Assembly (NCBI RefSeq): GCF_000373585.1
Contig: NZ_KB891881.1
Span: 93,162-157,161, forward strand
From: Streptomyces sp. MspMP-M5
GTDB taxonomy: Bacteria; Actinomycetota; Actinomycetes; Streptomycetales; Streptomycetaceae
Reading direction: 5' to 3'
DNA length: 64,000 bases
The notes under the pieces were generated by a model. That model did not search any database. It was given only the letters and a program-made list of their open reading frames with translations, and was not told the origin of the DNA. A program made the translations under genes and the position numbers. Below are positions 32,428 through 41,614 of this stretch, piece after piece (the stretch's first letter is position 1; the number at the start of each line of letters is the position of its first letter).

Positions 32428-33720
32428 ATGAAGGTCTTGCTGATGTCCCATGGCACGCGCGGTGATGTCCAGCCGTATGTGGCCTTGGCCTGCCGTTTGA
32501 TGGCGGTCGGACACGACGTGACACTGATGGGCCCGAACTCCCTCTGGGAATTGGCCCGCTCGGCAGGAGTGCCCTACGTTCCTGTGGTGGACGGGCCCCT
32601 TGAGCTCCTTGCCGATCCTGTTGTCCTGCGAGCCAACGAGGATTGCCGCGGGCTTCGCGGTGCGGTACGCGGTATGCGCTGGTTCAGAAGAAACCGGCCG
32701 TATTACGTGAAGCTGCTGGAAGACCTGATTGCGAAGGTCCAAGGACTGCCTCGTCCCGACGTCGTGGTCTTCGCGCCCTGGGTGCAGGCGCATCACCTCG
32801 CCGAGTGGCTCAAGGTGCCCGCTGTGCCGGTGTGTTTGCAGCCTGGTTGGGTGCCCACACCCGACTTCGTCAATCCGTTGGTACCCGTTCCCTTGCCCGC
32901 CTCGCTGAGCGGGGCCTCGTATGCCTACGCCGAGTGGCTGGTGCGTCTCCTGTACGGCTCGTCGGTGACGCGATTGCGACGCGCATTGCTGGGATTGCCG
33001 AATCGGGCGCGTGGGCCCAGCATCCTGTTCCGTCCTGATGGGCGGCCGGCCACCGTATTGCAGGCATTCGATCCCGGAGTGCTGCCCGGCGCACCTCGCT
33101 ATCCTCCGACCACGCACACCACGGGCTTTTGGCATCTGCCGATCACCGACGAGTGGTCCATGCCTGCGGACCTGCGCTCGTTTCTGGAAGCGGGTGATCG
33201 GCCCGTGTACATCGGATTCGGCAGTATGGTCGTGAGCCGTTCTGTCGCGAGAAGCAGGGCCGTCCTTGCCGCGGTACGCAAAGCCGGGGTCCGGGCGGTG
33301 ATTGCCGCCGACTGGGGTGGGGCAATGGCCTCCGAACAGGAGCAGTGCCGAGGCTCCGACGATGTCTTCTTCGCCGACGAGGCACCGCACGACCGCCTGT
33401 TCCCCCATATAGCTGCCATCGTGCACCACGGCGGCGCCGGAACCACGGCATCGGCCCTGCGATCGGGCCGCCCGCAAGTCGTGTGCCCGTTCACCTTCGA
33501 CCAGCCCTTTTGGGCGCGGCGCATGCATGCCCTCGGCCTTGCGCCGGCGCCTCTGCCGCAGAACGACCTCACGGCGGACCGTCTGGCCGCCGCACTCCGT
33601 CGAGCCGTCGGTGACGGCCAACTGAAGGAAAGCGCCGAACAGTTCGGCCTTTGCAGTCTCACCCGAGATGGCGTGGGAAGAGCCGTCGAGGTCCTGGAAT
33701 CCGTCGTGGAGTCCTCCTGA
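32428..33720 (+). CDS. GT1 glycosyltransferase (sterol-glucosyltransferase-like)
   Basis: 430 residues, with GGGAGGAT upstream. MKVLLMSHGTRGDVQPYVAL at the start and HHGGAGTTASALRSGRPQVV (from residue 333) followed by PFTFDQPFWARRM are the UGT acceptor and donor signatures. It is closest in form to sterol or rhamnolipid-type glucosyltransferases. The conserved GFGSM loop is at about 262. It probably forms an operon with the TcmP-like methyltransferase, which would let the pair methylate and glycosylate the same lipid or polyketide. Codon use is less GC3-rich than most of the window. Confidence 0.88.
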   Translation: MKVLLMSHGTRGDVQPYVALACRLMAVGHDVTLMGPNSLWELARSAGVPYVPVVDGPLELLADPVVLRANEDCRGLRGAVRGMRWFRRNRPYYVKLLEDLIAKVQGLPRPDVVVFAPWVQAHHLAEWLKVPAVPVCLQPGWVPTPDFVNPLVPVPLPASLSGASYAYAEWLVRLLYGSSVTRLRRALLGLPNRARGPSILFRPDGRPATVLQAFDPGVLPGAPRYPPTTHTTGFWHLPITDEWSMPADLRSFLEAGDRPVYIGFGSMVVSRSVARSRAVLAAVRKAGVRAVIAADWGGAMASEQEQCRGSDDVFFADEAPHDRLFPHIAAIVHHGGAGTTASALRSGRPQVVCPFTFDQPFWARRMHALGLAPAPLPQNDLTADRLAAALRRAVGDGQLKESAEQFGLCSLTRDGVGRAVEVLESVVESS

Positions 33721-33810
33721 CGGCCGGCCCGGCGATGCGTAGCGGCAATTCAGCAGCGCAATGCCGCGGTGCAGCCACCGCGAAGGCGGCCGAGTGCTGG
33801 TGCCTGGGCG

Positions 33811-34377
33811 ATGTCAGTGGACGCCGGTAGCCTGGGCTTCCTGTTGGTGGGCACCGAAGAGAGCCGACTCGTCGTCCTGCGCGGCAACAGCGCGTCCGGC
33901 AAGTCATCTGTCGCGGCGGGCCTGCGTGAGAAGTTCGGCGGTGGTCTGGCCGTCGTCGCCCAGGACAACCTGCGCCGCATCGTCCTGCGCGAACATGACC
34001 GACCCGGCGCGGCCAACCTCGGCCTGATCGACCTGACGGCCCGCTACGCCCTCGATGCGGGCTTCCACGTCGTGGTCGAAGGCATCCTGGGCGCCGACCG
34101 CTATGGCGCCATGCTCGCCCGACTGCGCGCCGACCACCGCGGCGCGACGCACCACTACTACCTCCACGTGCCGTTCGCGGAGACCCTCGCCCGGCACGCC
34201 ACCAAACCGCAGACCGGTGAGTACGGCGAGGCGGAGATGCGAGCCTGGTACCGGGAACGCGATCTCTTGCCCGGCGGCGTCGAGACGGTCATCGACAGCG
34301 ACAGTTCTCTGGCCACCACGGTGGCGCGCATCATGCGGGAAACCGGCCTGGCCGGCCTCCCCGCCCTGGACTGCTGA
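33811..34377 (+). CDS. P-loop kinase (AAA_33, chloramphenicol-phosphotransferase-like)
   Basis: 188 residues from Met at 33811. The Walker A loop is GNSASGKSS (residues 25-33). Further landmarks are VVAQDNLRRIVLREHDRP, GFHVVVEGILGADRYGAML (Walker B-like), HYYLHVPFAETLARHATKP and an RDLLPGG lid stretch. The set matches small kinases of the AAA_33 group, which phosphorylate drugs such as chloramphenicol, or nucleosides. It has a weak ribosome site and may start elsewhere. It follows the glycosyltransferase on the same strand after 90 bp but shares no clear theme. Confidence 0.75.
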   Translation: MSVDAGSLGFLLVGTEESRLVVLRGNSASGKSSVAAGLREKFGGGLAVVAQDNLRRIVLREHDRPGAANLGLIDLTARYALDAGFHVVVEGILGADRYGAMLARLRADHRGATHHYYLHVPFAETLARHATKPQTGEYGEAEMRAWYRERDLLPGGVETVIDSDSSLATTVARIMRETGLAGLPALDC

Positions 34378-34422
34378 CGCACCCATGCACGACACCCCAC
34401 GGATTCGCGGCACCCGCCCGCG

Positions 34423-35250
34423 TCAGCGCCCGTGACGCAGGAAGTCGCCTGCGCCACGCAGTGTGGTGCGCAGGGTGCGTTGCGTCCGCGTGCTGTCCAA
34501 GCGGACGTCCAACGCTCCCGGGGAACCGGTGCCGGCGCGGCGGCCGGCAGTCAGCCGGGAGGTGTCCAATGCGTCGCGTTCGGCGATCAGGGCGCCGAGT
34601 TCATGACGGCTGACGGCATCCGATCCGGCAAGGTGGCACACGCCGGCGCGGTCGGAAGCGGCCAGTTCGAGAACGGCCTGCGCGAGGTCGGTGACATGGA
34701 CGGGGCACCGGATGTCATCGGTGAACAGCATGCCCTCGCGGCGCCCGGTGGCCAGATCGTGGACGAGTGTTTCGTGTACGGAGCCGCCGTCGCCGATGAT
34801 CAGCGAGGTGCGAGCGATGACGGCGGCCGGGGCGATCAGGCGGATCGCCGTTTCGGCCGCGGCCTTCGCAGCCCCGTACGGGGTGACCGGATCCGGCATG
34901 GCCGATTCGTCGTAGCGTACGTCGGCCCCGGAGAAGACGGCGTCACTGGACACGTGCACCAGCCGCGCTCCGTACTCGGTGGCGGCCGTCGCCAGACGGA
35001 TCGCGCCGTCGGCCGTAGTGGCCCAGTCGGCTTTGCGATACGCCGCGTTGATGACCACGTCCGGCCTGGACCCGCTGAGCACCGGTGCGATCTCCCTGCT
35101 CTGACGGAGGTCCATGGGAAGCCAGCGGATCCCGGCGATGGCGCCGGCGCGGGTGGCGAAAGTCGCTGTCACGGTGTGCCCGGTCGTCTGTGCCTGGTGG
35201 GCCAACTCGCGGCCCAGGAAGCCACTGCCGCCTACGATCAGGATGTTCAT
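34423..35250 (-). CDS. RmlD-like sugar-nucleotide reductase (SDR)
   Basis: 275 residues. NILIVGGSGFLGRELAHQA is the NADPH Rossmann motif, VSSDAVFSGADVRYDESAMP and PVTPYGAAKAAAE (Tyr-x3-Lys) are the catalytic part, and PVHVTDLAQAVLELA is typical of the RmlD/dTDP-4-dehydrorhamnose reductase branch. It is a stand-alone gene: no rmlA/B/C is nearby. Its substrate may therefore be another sugar or polyketide. The ribosome site is weak. Confidence 0.85.
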   Translation of the reverse strand: MNILIVGGSGFLGRELAHQAQTTGHTVTATFATRAGAIAGIRWLPMDLRQSREIAPVLSGSRPDVVINAAYRKADWATTADGAIRLATAATEYGARLVHVSSDAVFSGADVRYDESAMPDPVTPYGAAKAAAETAIRLIAPAAVIARTSLIIGDGGSVHETLVHDLATGRREGMLFTDDIRCPVHVTDLAQAVLELAASDRAGVCHLAGSDAVSRHELGALIAERDALDTSRLTAGRRAGTGSPGALDVRLDSTRTQRTLRTTLRGAGDFLRHGR

Positions 35251-35354
35251 GACCGGTCAGGTTAACCCGTTCTCGACCGGATCGGGGCTCGTCGTCCGTG
35301 CGGCGGTCGGTAGGTTGAGGTGGTAGCCCAACCGCCGCCTCGGAGACTGCGGAT

Positions 35355-36035
35355 TCATCCAACGGCCGGTTGCGGGTGCGGCACGGCGAGGGCGACGGAC
35401 TCCCGGACGGATTCCAGCGCAACTGCCCTTTCGTGGTCGGTCATGTGAGCCGGTCCGTAGGTGATCACGGGGGCGAGGGTCTGGTAGCCGACGAACTCCA
35501 GCATGCCGCGGTGTATATGGAAGAGAAAGTCGTCGATCGAGCCCAGGGCGCCACCCGACTGGAACGACTCGCTGGGCCCGCCGGTCGTGACCAGGAGCAT
35601 CGCCCGCTTCCCGGCGAGGGCAGCGTCGTCGAAGAGCCCGTAGTCCCCGCCGAAGACCCCACCCATCACGAAGACCCGGTCCACCCATCCCTTGAGGATG
35701 GCCGGCAGCGAGAACCACCACAGCGGGAACGAGAGCACGAGCAGATCAGCGGCGAGCAGCCGATCGAGATGGGCCTTGACCGTGGCGTCGAGCGTTCCGT
35801 CCTTCAGGGCGCGCATCTGCTCGGCCTGCGGCTTGAAGTGGCCTTCTACCGGCGCGAACTCGTCACGGCCGAGGACCGGGGCCCAGGCGTCGGAGTAGAG
35901 GTCGAGGACATCGACCCGGTACCCGGCGTCACGCAGGGTCTGGGCCGCGGTGGTCATCTGGGCGGTGCTGAACGAATGGGGCTCGGGGTGAGCGTGCACG
36001 ATCAGGGCGGTGGGAGCAGCATCGAAGGGCGACAT
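35355..36035 (-). CDS. NAD(P)H:quinone reductase, flavodoxin-fold
   Basis: 226 residues. ALIVHAHPEPHSFSTAQMTT at the start, LLVLSFPLWWFSLPAILKGW in the middle and the VTTGGPSESF loop define the NQO1/KefF flavodoxin-like family, which reduces quinones with two electrons and uses FMN or FAD. It is cytoplasmic. No ribosome site is visible, since the sequence just upstream is CTCCTC, so translation may be leaderless. The dyad at 36043-36063 lies directly in front of the start and could be the operator of an HxlR- or MarR-type regulator; no such gene is adjacent. Confidence 0.85.
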   Translation of the reverse strand: MSPFDAAPTALIVHAHPEPHSFSTAQMTTAAQTLRDAGYRVDVLDLYSDAWAPVLGRDEFAPVEGHFKPQAEQMRALKDGTLDATVKAHLDRLLAADLLVLSFPLWWFSLPAILKGWVDRVFVMGGVFGGDYGLFDDAALAGKRAMLLVTTGGPSESFQSGGALGSIDDFLFHIHRGMLEFVGYQTLAPVITYGPAHMTDHERAVALESVRESVALAVPHPQPAVG

Positions 36036-36042
36036 GAGGAGA

Positions 36043-36063
36043 TCGTATCGACGTATTGCGATG
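36043..36063. promoter_or_regulatory. Imperfect dyad upstream of quinone reductase
   Basis: ATCG...CGAT ends frame a partly symmetric sequence with ATACGTCGATA-like symmetry 8-28 bp before the start at 36035. It is a plausible operator, but several central pairs do not match. Confidence 0.3.
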
Positions 36064-36303
36064 TGTCAATGGGGTGACCGGGGTCGATCGCTCGCGCCGG
36101 CTGCGTCGGTCGCTCTTCGTGGCCGTCGAGGCGAGTGCCGTCAGGGTGCAACGCCCGCCCACCGCACGGGCGTTCACGGAAAGCGGCCTCGTGTAGCCGG
36201 GAGAGTGGTTTGGCGTTCCCGTCCGGGTGAAGGCACTGGCTCCGCCTCGCGCGTACGCCAAGTGTGATGAGCGAACAATTCACACGACAGGAGTACACCG
36301 AAC

Positions 36304-38334
36304 GTGGCCGTTCCCCACCCCAAGAAGCCAGGCACGTCGAGTGGCGAGCCACTCGCCTCGGACGCTTCGTCCGCCTCGCAACCTGTGCCGCAACCGCACG
36401 ACGCCCAGCCCTCACGGCGCGCCATCGTCGCGGCGACCGGTGCCTCGGTGCTCGCCGCCGGCCTGACCGCCGCCTCCAGTACGCCCGCACTCGCGTTGAG
36501 CCCCGCCACGGCACCCGCGACGGCGCCGACCGCAGCACCGCCCGGCACCGACCCCACGGCGTACACCACCGTCGCCCGCGCCATCGCCGTCTACGACCAG
36601 CAGGACAAACCCCTCGTCCCGACGTACCTGAAGGCCGTCGAACAGGGTCTGCCCACCAGCCGGGCCAAGGCGACCAAGCGGGTCCTGATCGTCGGAGCCG
36701 GCCCGGCCGGCCTGCTCGCCGCCAACCTGCTCCACCGTGCAGGCCACGACGTCGTCGTCATCGAGGCCAACGGCAACCGCGTCGGCGGTCGCATCAAGAC
36801 ATTCCGCAAGGGCGGCCACGAGAACGGGGAGCAGCCCTTCGCCGACCCCAAGCAGTACGCCGAAGCCGGTGCCATGCGGCTGCCCGACAGCCACCCCCTC
36901 CTCATGGCACTGCTCAAGAAGCTCGAACTCCCGCTTCGGGAGTTCTACCTGGTGGATGTCGACGTCGAGAACCCGACGAAGCGGGCCAATCGTGCCTGGA
37001 TCCACGTCAATGGCGTCCATATGCGCCGGGCCGACTACGAGAAGAATCCAGAAAAGATCAACGCGACCTTCGGCGTCACGGGCCCCAACCGCACAAAGAC
37101 CGCATCGGCCATCCTCGCCAATGCCCTCGAACCCGCCATGCGGCTCATCCGGGGCAAGGAAGGCGCAGCCCTGGTCGACGGATGGGCGGAGGTCCTCAAA
37201 CGGTACGGCCACTGGTCCATGTACCGCTACCTCACCGAAGTCGCCGCACTCGACACCCGGACCATCGACCTCGTCGGCACCATCCAGAACGTGACCTCGC
37301 GACTGCACCTCTCCTTCACCCACAGCTTCCTGTCCAGCGCGCTGATCGACCCCAAAACCAAGTTCTGGGAGATCAAGGGCGGTACCGCACTGCTCGCCGA
37401 TGCCCTGTACAAGCCTGTGAAGGGGCAGGTGAAACTCGACCGGCGCGCCGTACGCATCGAACACCACGCCGGCAAAGTCAGGGTGCACACCGTTTCCGAG
37501 GACTGCCGGCCCGGCAAGGGCGGTGTCACGGAGGTCTTCGACGGCGACGAGGCGATCATCACCGTCCCCTTCTCCGGACTGCGCCATATGGCCTTCAACC
37601 CGCCACTCGGCTACGGCAAGCGCCGGGCCATCACGGAGCTGCACTACGACGCCGCCACCAAGGTGCTGTTGGAATTCTCCCAACGCTGGTGGGAATTCAC
37701 CGAGGCACAGTGGGAGACGGCGCTGAACTCCATCGAGGACAAGCTCTACGACAGATACCAGGCGGGCAAGGTCGACGCCGGCAAATACCTCGGTGCGCAC
37801 AAGTCCGTAAAGGCGCTGGGAGTGACGATCCCCGACGACGTCAAGAAGTGCTTCACCGCCTTCCGGCCCGTGATGAGCAGCGAACCGGACGCCGCTCATC
37901 TCCGCGGCGGCGGCAACGTCAGTGACAACACCAACCGCTTCATGTACTTCGAGCACGCGAAGCCCATGGCGGGCAGCGAAGGGGGCATCCTGCTCGCCTC
38001 CTACAGCTGGTCGGACGACGCCCTCAAGTGGGACGCCTTCGCCGACGACGAGCGGTATCTGCGCGCGCTCGCCGGGGTGCAGGAGGTCTTCGGCCGCCGA
38101 TGCGAGGTCTTCTTCACCAACAAGTGCAAGACGCAGTCATGGATGCGCGACCACTACGCCTACGGTGAGGCGTCGGTGCTCCTCCCCGGTCAGCACACGG
38201 AACTGTTCCCCGACGTCCCCACTTCCGAGGGCGCGCTGCACTTCGCGGGGGACCACACCTCCATCAAGCCCGCCTGGATCGAGGGCGCGCTCGAGTCCGC
38301 CGTCCGGACGGCACTGAAGGTCCACACAGGCTGA
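36304..38334 (+). CDS. Tat-exported L-amino-acid oxidase (flavin amine oxidase)
   Basis: 676 residues from GTG with AGGAG about 11 nt upstream. Signal: Arg38-Arg39 in [19 protein letters not shown], a twin-arginine leader ending near ALA at about 65. The FAD motif is [20 protein letters not shown] (about 116), followed by [18 protein letters not shown]. The C-terminal [20 protein letters not shown] is the second FAD motif. Length and layout match secreted L-amino-acid or L-glutamate oxidases of Streptomyces, which give a keto acid, ammonia and H2O2. The H2O2 can be toxic to competitors. The substrate amino acid cannot be read from the sequence. It is monocistronic. Confidence 0.88.
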   Translation: MAVPHPKKPGTSSGEPLASDASSASQPVPQPHDAQPSRRAIVAATGASVLAAGLTAASSTPALALSPATAPATAPTAAPPGTDPTAYTTVARAIAVYDQQDKPLVPTYLKAVEQGLPTSRAKATKRVLIVGAGPAGLLAANLLHRAGHDVVVIEANGNRVGGRIKTFRKGGHENGEQPFADPKQYAEAGAMRLPDSHPLLMALLKKLELPLREFYLVDVDVENPTKRANRAWIHVNGVHMRRADYEKNPEKINATFGVTGPNRTKTASAILANALEPAMRLIRGKEGAALVDGWAEVLKRYGHWSMYRYLTEVAALDTRTIDLVGTIQNVTSRLHLSFTHSFLSSALIDPKTKFWEIKGGTALLADALYKPVKGQVKLDRRAVRIEHHAGKVRVHTVSEDCRPGKGGVTEVFDGDEAIITVPFSGLRHMAFNPPLGYGKRRAITELHYDAATKVLLEFSQRWWEFTEAQWETALNSIEDKLYDRYQAGKVDAGKYLGAHKSVKALGVTIPDDVKKCFTAFRPVMSSEPDAAHLRGGGNVSDNTNRFMYFEHAKPMAGSEGGILLASYSWSDDALKWDAFADDERYLRALAGVQEVFGRRCEVFFTNKCKTQSWMRDHYAYGEASVLLPGQHTELFPDVPTSEGALHFAGDHTSIKPAWIEGALESAVRTALKVHTG

Positions 38335-38457
38335 CGGGGAGGGCGCTCCGCCGCCTCCCGACAAGTCTGCGATTGTTGGGAGGCTGGCGCTTCCGGCCTC
38401 CGGCACGACAAGCCCTACGAGGGCAGGGTTGACTCCTCCTGCCGGCGTGCGATCGGG

Positions 38458-38592
38458 AGGGCGAGAGGGGTCGGACGCGATACGCCTCCTCGGTGAAGCG
38501 CACCATGGCGATCGGATCGCTGACGATGGCGTACGCCTCGGCCGGGGTGGCGTGAACCGTGACGGACCCGACGGCGGCGGGCTCGGGGAAGC
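38458..38592 (-). pseudogene. Remnant of an SRPBCC (polyketide cyclase-like) protein
   Basis: About 40 residues read SVTVHATPAEAYAIVSDP then AMVRFTEEAYRV, the N-terminal strand-helix of SRPBCC/polyketide-cyclase-2 proteins, where Val-x-Ala-x-Pro-x-x-Ala-x-x-Val-x-Asp is usual. The rest of the ~145-residue domain is missing. It is a short fragment between the oxidase and the SDR genes. Confidence 0.45.
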
Positions 38593-38785
38593 GGGGGTAT
38601 GCGCATGACTGCCCCCTCGGCTGATGTACGCGGCGCAGTGGAGCCCGCTCCGCCGCACCTTGCGGCCGAACGCCATGGCCTGATCCAGCCCCACCGACCA
38701 ACCGCACGGCGATCACTCGGGTTCGATTTCGATAGGGTTGCGCGACTTCTCTGTGTTCCCGGATCTGGTGAGGAGACCAACCTCT

Positions 38786-39604
38786 ATGGCAGAGCAGCGA
38801 GTTGTCATCATCACCGGCGGAGGGACCGGCATCGGTGCCGCGACCGCCCGACTGCTGCGAGCCGACGGGCACCAAGTCGTCATCGCCGGACGGAGGCCGG
38901 ACCCGCTGCACCAAGTCGCCGCCGAGACCGGTGCCTTGGCCTGCCCCACCGACGTCACGGACTCGGCTGCCGTCCGGCAACTCGTCGAAACCGCAGTGGC
39001 CACTTACGGCCGCCTGGACGGACTGGTCCTCAACGCCGGCGTCGGACGCAGCGGGGCCGTCGGGGACCTGTCGGACGAGACATGGGAGACGGTCCTCCAG
39101 ACCAACCTGACAGGTCCCTTCCGGTTGCTGCGCGCCGCACTGCCGCATCTGCTCAAGACCCGCGGCTCGGTGGTCGCGGTGGCCTCGGTCGCCGCACTCC
39201 GCAACGGCCGCGGCAACGCCGCATACGCGACCTCCAAGGCAGCCCTGCTTCAGCTGTGCCGGTCGCTCGCGGTCGACTACGGGCGATCGGGTCTGCGGGC
39301 CAACACCGTGTGCCCCGGCTGGGTGCGTACCGAAATGGCCGACCGGCGCATGGCCCGCTTCGCGGAGGAGGCCGGCCTTCCGGGTGGGGGAGTGGACACG
39401 GCGTATGAGGAGGCCACCGCGTTGGTGCCGACGGGGCGCCCGGGCGAGCCGCATGAGGTTGCCGAGGCCATCACCTGGCTGCTCTCGCCCGCCGCCTCGC
39501 TGGTCAACGGTGCGGTACTCACGATGGACGGTGGAGTGACGGCGCTCGACCCCGGGACCGCAGCGTTCGACTTTCGCCTTGAGCCCCGCGACAACGGCCG
39601 CTGA
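38786..39604 (+). CDS. Short-chain dehydrogenase/reductase
   Basis: 272 residues from the ATG at 38786 with GAGGAG upstream. TGGGTGIG (10-17) is the NAD(P) motif, LNAG (82-85) follows, and the catalytic set is Ser134, Tyr147 and Lys151 (YATSK). PGWVRTEM is the typical loop. The C-terminal GAVLTMDGG is conserved. This is a classical SDR of the FabG type. The substrate is unknown. About 450 bp separate it from the oxidase, so it has its own promoter. Confidence 0.9.
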   Translation: MAEQRVVIITGGGTGIGAATARLLRADGHQVVIAGRRPDPLHQVAAETGALACPTDVTDSAAVRQLVETAVATYGRLDGLVLNAGVGRSGAVGDLSDETWETVLQTNLTGPFRLLRAALPHLLKTRGSVVAVASVAALRNGRGNAAYATSKAALLQLCRSLAVDYGRSGLRANTVCPGWVRTEMADRRMARFAEEAGLPGGGVDTAYEEATALVPTGRPGEPHEVAEAITWLLSPAASLVNGAVLTMDGGVTALDPGTAAFDFRLEPRDNGR

Positions 39605-39719
39605 CACCCCGTCGGGTATTGGACTCCATCCCTGGAGGTCGGGCAGGGCTGGGTGGGGGAGAGTAGTGGTAGCCGCGGTGCTTGTTGCGCACAGCCCAGG
39701 GAATCAGCCTCAGTCAAAA

Positions 39720-39749
39720 GAGGCCCACCGGTGGTGACCGATGGGCCTC
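39720..39749. terminator. Bidirectional terminator hairpin
   Basis: GAGGCCCA (39720-39727) pairs with TGGGCCTC (39742-39749), and inside it CGGT pairs with ACCG, with one C-A mismatch and a 4-nt GGTG loop. An A-rich run precedes it and AAAGG follows. It lies between the ends of the SDR gene (+) and the small secreted peptide gene (-). Confidence 0.75.
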
Positions 39750-39797
39750 AAAGGAGGGCTGTGGTGCTCGCGGTGTAGCTGTGGTGTTCGCGATGTA

Positions 39798-39989
39798 TCA
39801 GAGAGGAATTCCGAGGACGCTCCAATTGACCGGAGTGCTGTGGTCGGTGAGAAGCCCGCCCAGAGGCATCGTGACATGCGGTTGGATCGGGGTGCCGTCC
39901 CTGGGAGCGGCCACGGCCGACACCGGCATGGAGCCGAGAAGCACAGTCACAAGCGCGAGACCGAAGAGTGTGCAACGCGTATTTTTCAT
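39798..39989 (-). CDS. Small secreted peptide precursor
   Basis: 63 residues from the ATG at 39989 (MKNTRCTLFG). A signal peptide (CTLFGLALVTVLLGSMPVSA) ends with AVA-A near residue 29, leaving a mature peptide of about 35 residues, APRDGTPIQPHVTMPLGG followed by a C-terminal VNWSVLGIPL. The mature part has no Cys. The hydrophobic C-terminus and the size suggest a secreted surface or signalling peptide; no family is recognised. A longer start at 40025 is possible. The end is 48 bp from the terminator. Confidence 0.6.
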   Translation of the reverse strand: MKNTRCTLFGLALVTVLLGSMPVSAVAAPRDGTPIQPHVTMPLGGLLTDHSTPVNWSVLGIPL

Positions 39990-40039
39990 GTCGTGCCAAC
40001 GATTCGATGACACCGACGTCACCATAAGGTGCCCCCGCC

Positions 40040-40480
40040 TTAGGCCGGGTGGGCTATCGCCGCCGGCTGGCCGATCGGCCCCGCACCGGTCCCCGCCGTG
40101 CGGGATTCCGGCAGCCACATGGCCAGGATCGGGCTCGTCCGGTCGAAGACTTTCGCCAGGGGGAGGAAGTCCTCCGCGCCTGCCACTCGCCACAGACGGC
40201 GGTCCACTCCCAGGAAGAACGGTCGGTCCCAGAACTTCACTCCGGGCTCGAACTCCAGCTCCTGGCTGGTGAATTGCTCGTAGTCACGTACGTTCTCCCA
40301 GGTGTCGAAGAGGTACCGGCCTCCGATCTGTGGCGCTCCCGTCACCGGGGCGTAGCGCAGCGGCGTGTACTTGTGCCGCATGCCGGGGCGGACGTCCATA
40401 CTGCGCCGTTCGATCTCCAGCAGGTCGACGAGCCGCTGTACCGTCACATGCGTGGTCTCTCGGCGGCCATGCCCCTTCAC
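40040..40480 (-). CDS. Hypothetical protein coupled to hemerythrin gene
   Basis: 146 residues starting with GTG that overlaps the stop of the HHE gene (GTGA). The protein is soluble, with IGGRYLFDTWENVRDYEQFT and KFWDRPFFLGVDRRLWRV as its most ordered parts. The pattern recalls small ferredoxin-like, monooxygenase-type folds, but no family can be named. Translational coupling to the hemerythrin gene suggests a joint role in handling oxygen, NO or metal stress. Confidence 0.65.
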   Translation of the reverse strand: MKGHGRRETTHVTVQRLVDLLEIERRSMDVRPGMRHKYTPLRYAPVTGAPQIGGRYLFDTWENVRDYEQFTSQELEFEPGVKFWDRPFFLGVDRRLWRVAGAEDFLPLAKVFDRTSPILAMWLPESRTAGTGAGPIGQPAAIAHPA

Positions 40481-40962
40481 GTGACGCCGAACCCGAACAC
40501 CATGCTGGGCCAGTCGGTATCCGGCGCTCTGTCGTCGAGCGCTTTGCTGATCGCGCGCTCTTCGTACCTGAAGTGGGATTCCATGATGGCCGCCAAGCCG
40601 TCAAGCTCACGTCCGATCGATTCCAATGCCGGACCATGCAACCCGGCGGCTCTCTCGGCGAGTTCGCTCACCCGGGACAAGATCGAGGAGATCATTTCGT
40701 GATCCTCGACCAGCTTCGCAACCGTCGTGGTGAGATCCGGGCGCTCCTGCAGCAACTGGGAGAAGATTCCATCGTCCTCACCCTTGTGGTGCGCGGTCAG
40801 TGAAGAGCAGAAGGCCAGGCAGTGGGCGAGAAGTGTACCGTCGCTCAACCGGCGGTGTCCGAGGCCGTTCCTGATCTCTTCGACTTGGTGGAGGAGTTCT
40901 TGATGCGCTTGTGCGAGCTGTCGGCTCAAGGCGACTACCCGGTCGCCGCCGTGGGAGGCCAT
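40477..40962 (-). CDS. Hemerythrin HHE-domain protein
   Basis: 161 residues from the ATG at 40962 (MASHGGDRVV) with GAAGGGACC upstream. The di-iron ligands of an HHE cation-binding domain are visible as LAHCLAFCSSLTAHHKGEDD, LVEDHEMISSIL and MESHFRYEERAI (H...H...H-x3-E). Such proteins bind O2 or NO and take part in oxidative or nitrosative stress and iron handling. It is cytoplasmic. The next gene starts inside its stop codon. Confidence 0.85.
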   Translation of the reverse strand: MASHGGDRVVALSRQLAQAHQELLHQVEEIRNGLGHRRLSDGTLLAHCLAFCSSLTAHHKGEDDGIFSQLLQERPDLTTTVAKLVEDHEMISSILSRVSELAERAAGLHGPALESIGRELDGLAAIMESHFRYEERAISKALDDRAPDTDWPSMVFGFGVT

Positions 40963-41107
40963 TGATGGCGGTCCCTTCGGTTCCGCACCTCCATGCCTGA
41001 CGCTGTCCGTCACCGGCACGCGATGCTGGCAATATCTGACCACGTGGAGGGCGGGACGGCAAGCACGGTTGCCCAGGCCGGGCCGCACAATGGGAGTCGG
41101 GGTGTCG

Positions 41108-41614
41108 ATGGCGGTTCATGAGGGTGGTGTCGGGGGCTTTCAGGTCTGCACGGGGAGGGAGCGTCCCGAATGGTGGGAGAACGAGGAGCGAGCGGGACAG
41201 CTGGAAGCCGCTGTGGAGGGGCTGCGGCAAATCCGCCGTCTGGCCAACGTGGGTGTGCCTGAGCCTGAGGCGCTACCCGCCGAGTGGGAGCGCCGCCAGC
41301 CGTTGCGAGCCGTCAGTCTCCTGCTGGAGGCGGGCGGGATCGTCCCGGCTGCCGTCGATAGGTCCGGTGCGGTGGCCAGAACGGGATACCGGACGAGCCT
41401 GGCTGCCGATGGTGGGGATGGAGGAGACGGAGGGGACGGAGGTGTGCGCGTGGAGTGGGCCGGCCCGCGGGGGAGCGGATCCCGCTACGAGGAACATGAG
41501 CAACTGGCGTACTGTGCTTCGGCGTTGCGGCCATGGGGGTTCGACGCATTGATGGTCAAGGGCCCCGGCCGTCGCTGGCACTTGGAGGTTGAGCCTCGTC
41601 CAGGCGGACGCTGA
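41108..41614 (+). CDS. Hypothetical protein with GGD repeat
   Basis: 168 residues from the ATG at 41108; other ATGs at 41069 and 41090 are in frame. A helical N-terminal half (EERAGQLEAAVEGLRQIRRL) is followed by a (GGD)x4 glycine-aspartate run and a C-terminal part YEEHEQLAYCASALRPWGFD then ALMVKGPGRRWHLEV. No recognised family. The GGD tract (about 41409-41441) is a small triplet expansion. Context gives no hint. Confidence 0.55.
   Translation: MAVHEGGVGGFQVCTGRERPEWWENEERAGQLEAAVEGLRQIRRLANVGVPEPEALPAEWERRQPLRAVSLLLEAGGIVPAAVDRSGAVARTGYRTSLAADGGDGGDGGDGGVRVEWAGPRGSGSRYEEHEQLAYCASALRPWGFDALMVKGPGRRWHLEVEPRPGGR

Noticed and set aside
34432..35265. Plus-strand 277-residue frame opposite the RmlD-like gene
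   Set aside because: Gly/Arg-rich antisense shadow without a domain; the minus-strand frame has clear SDR motifs.
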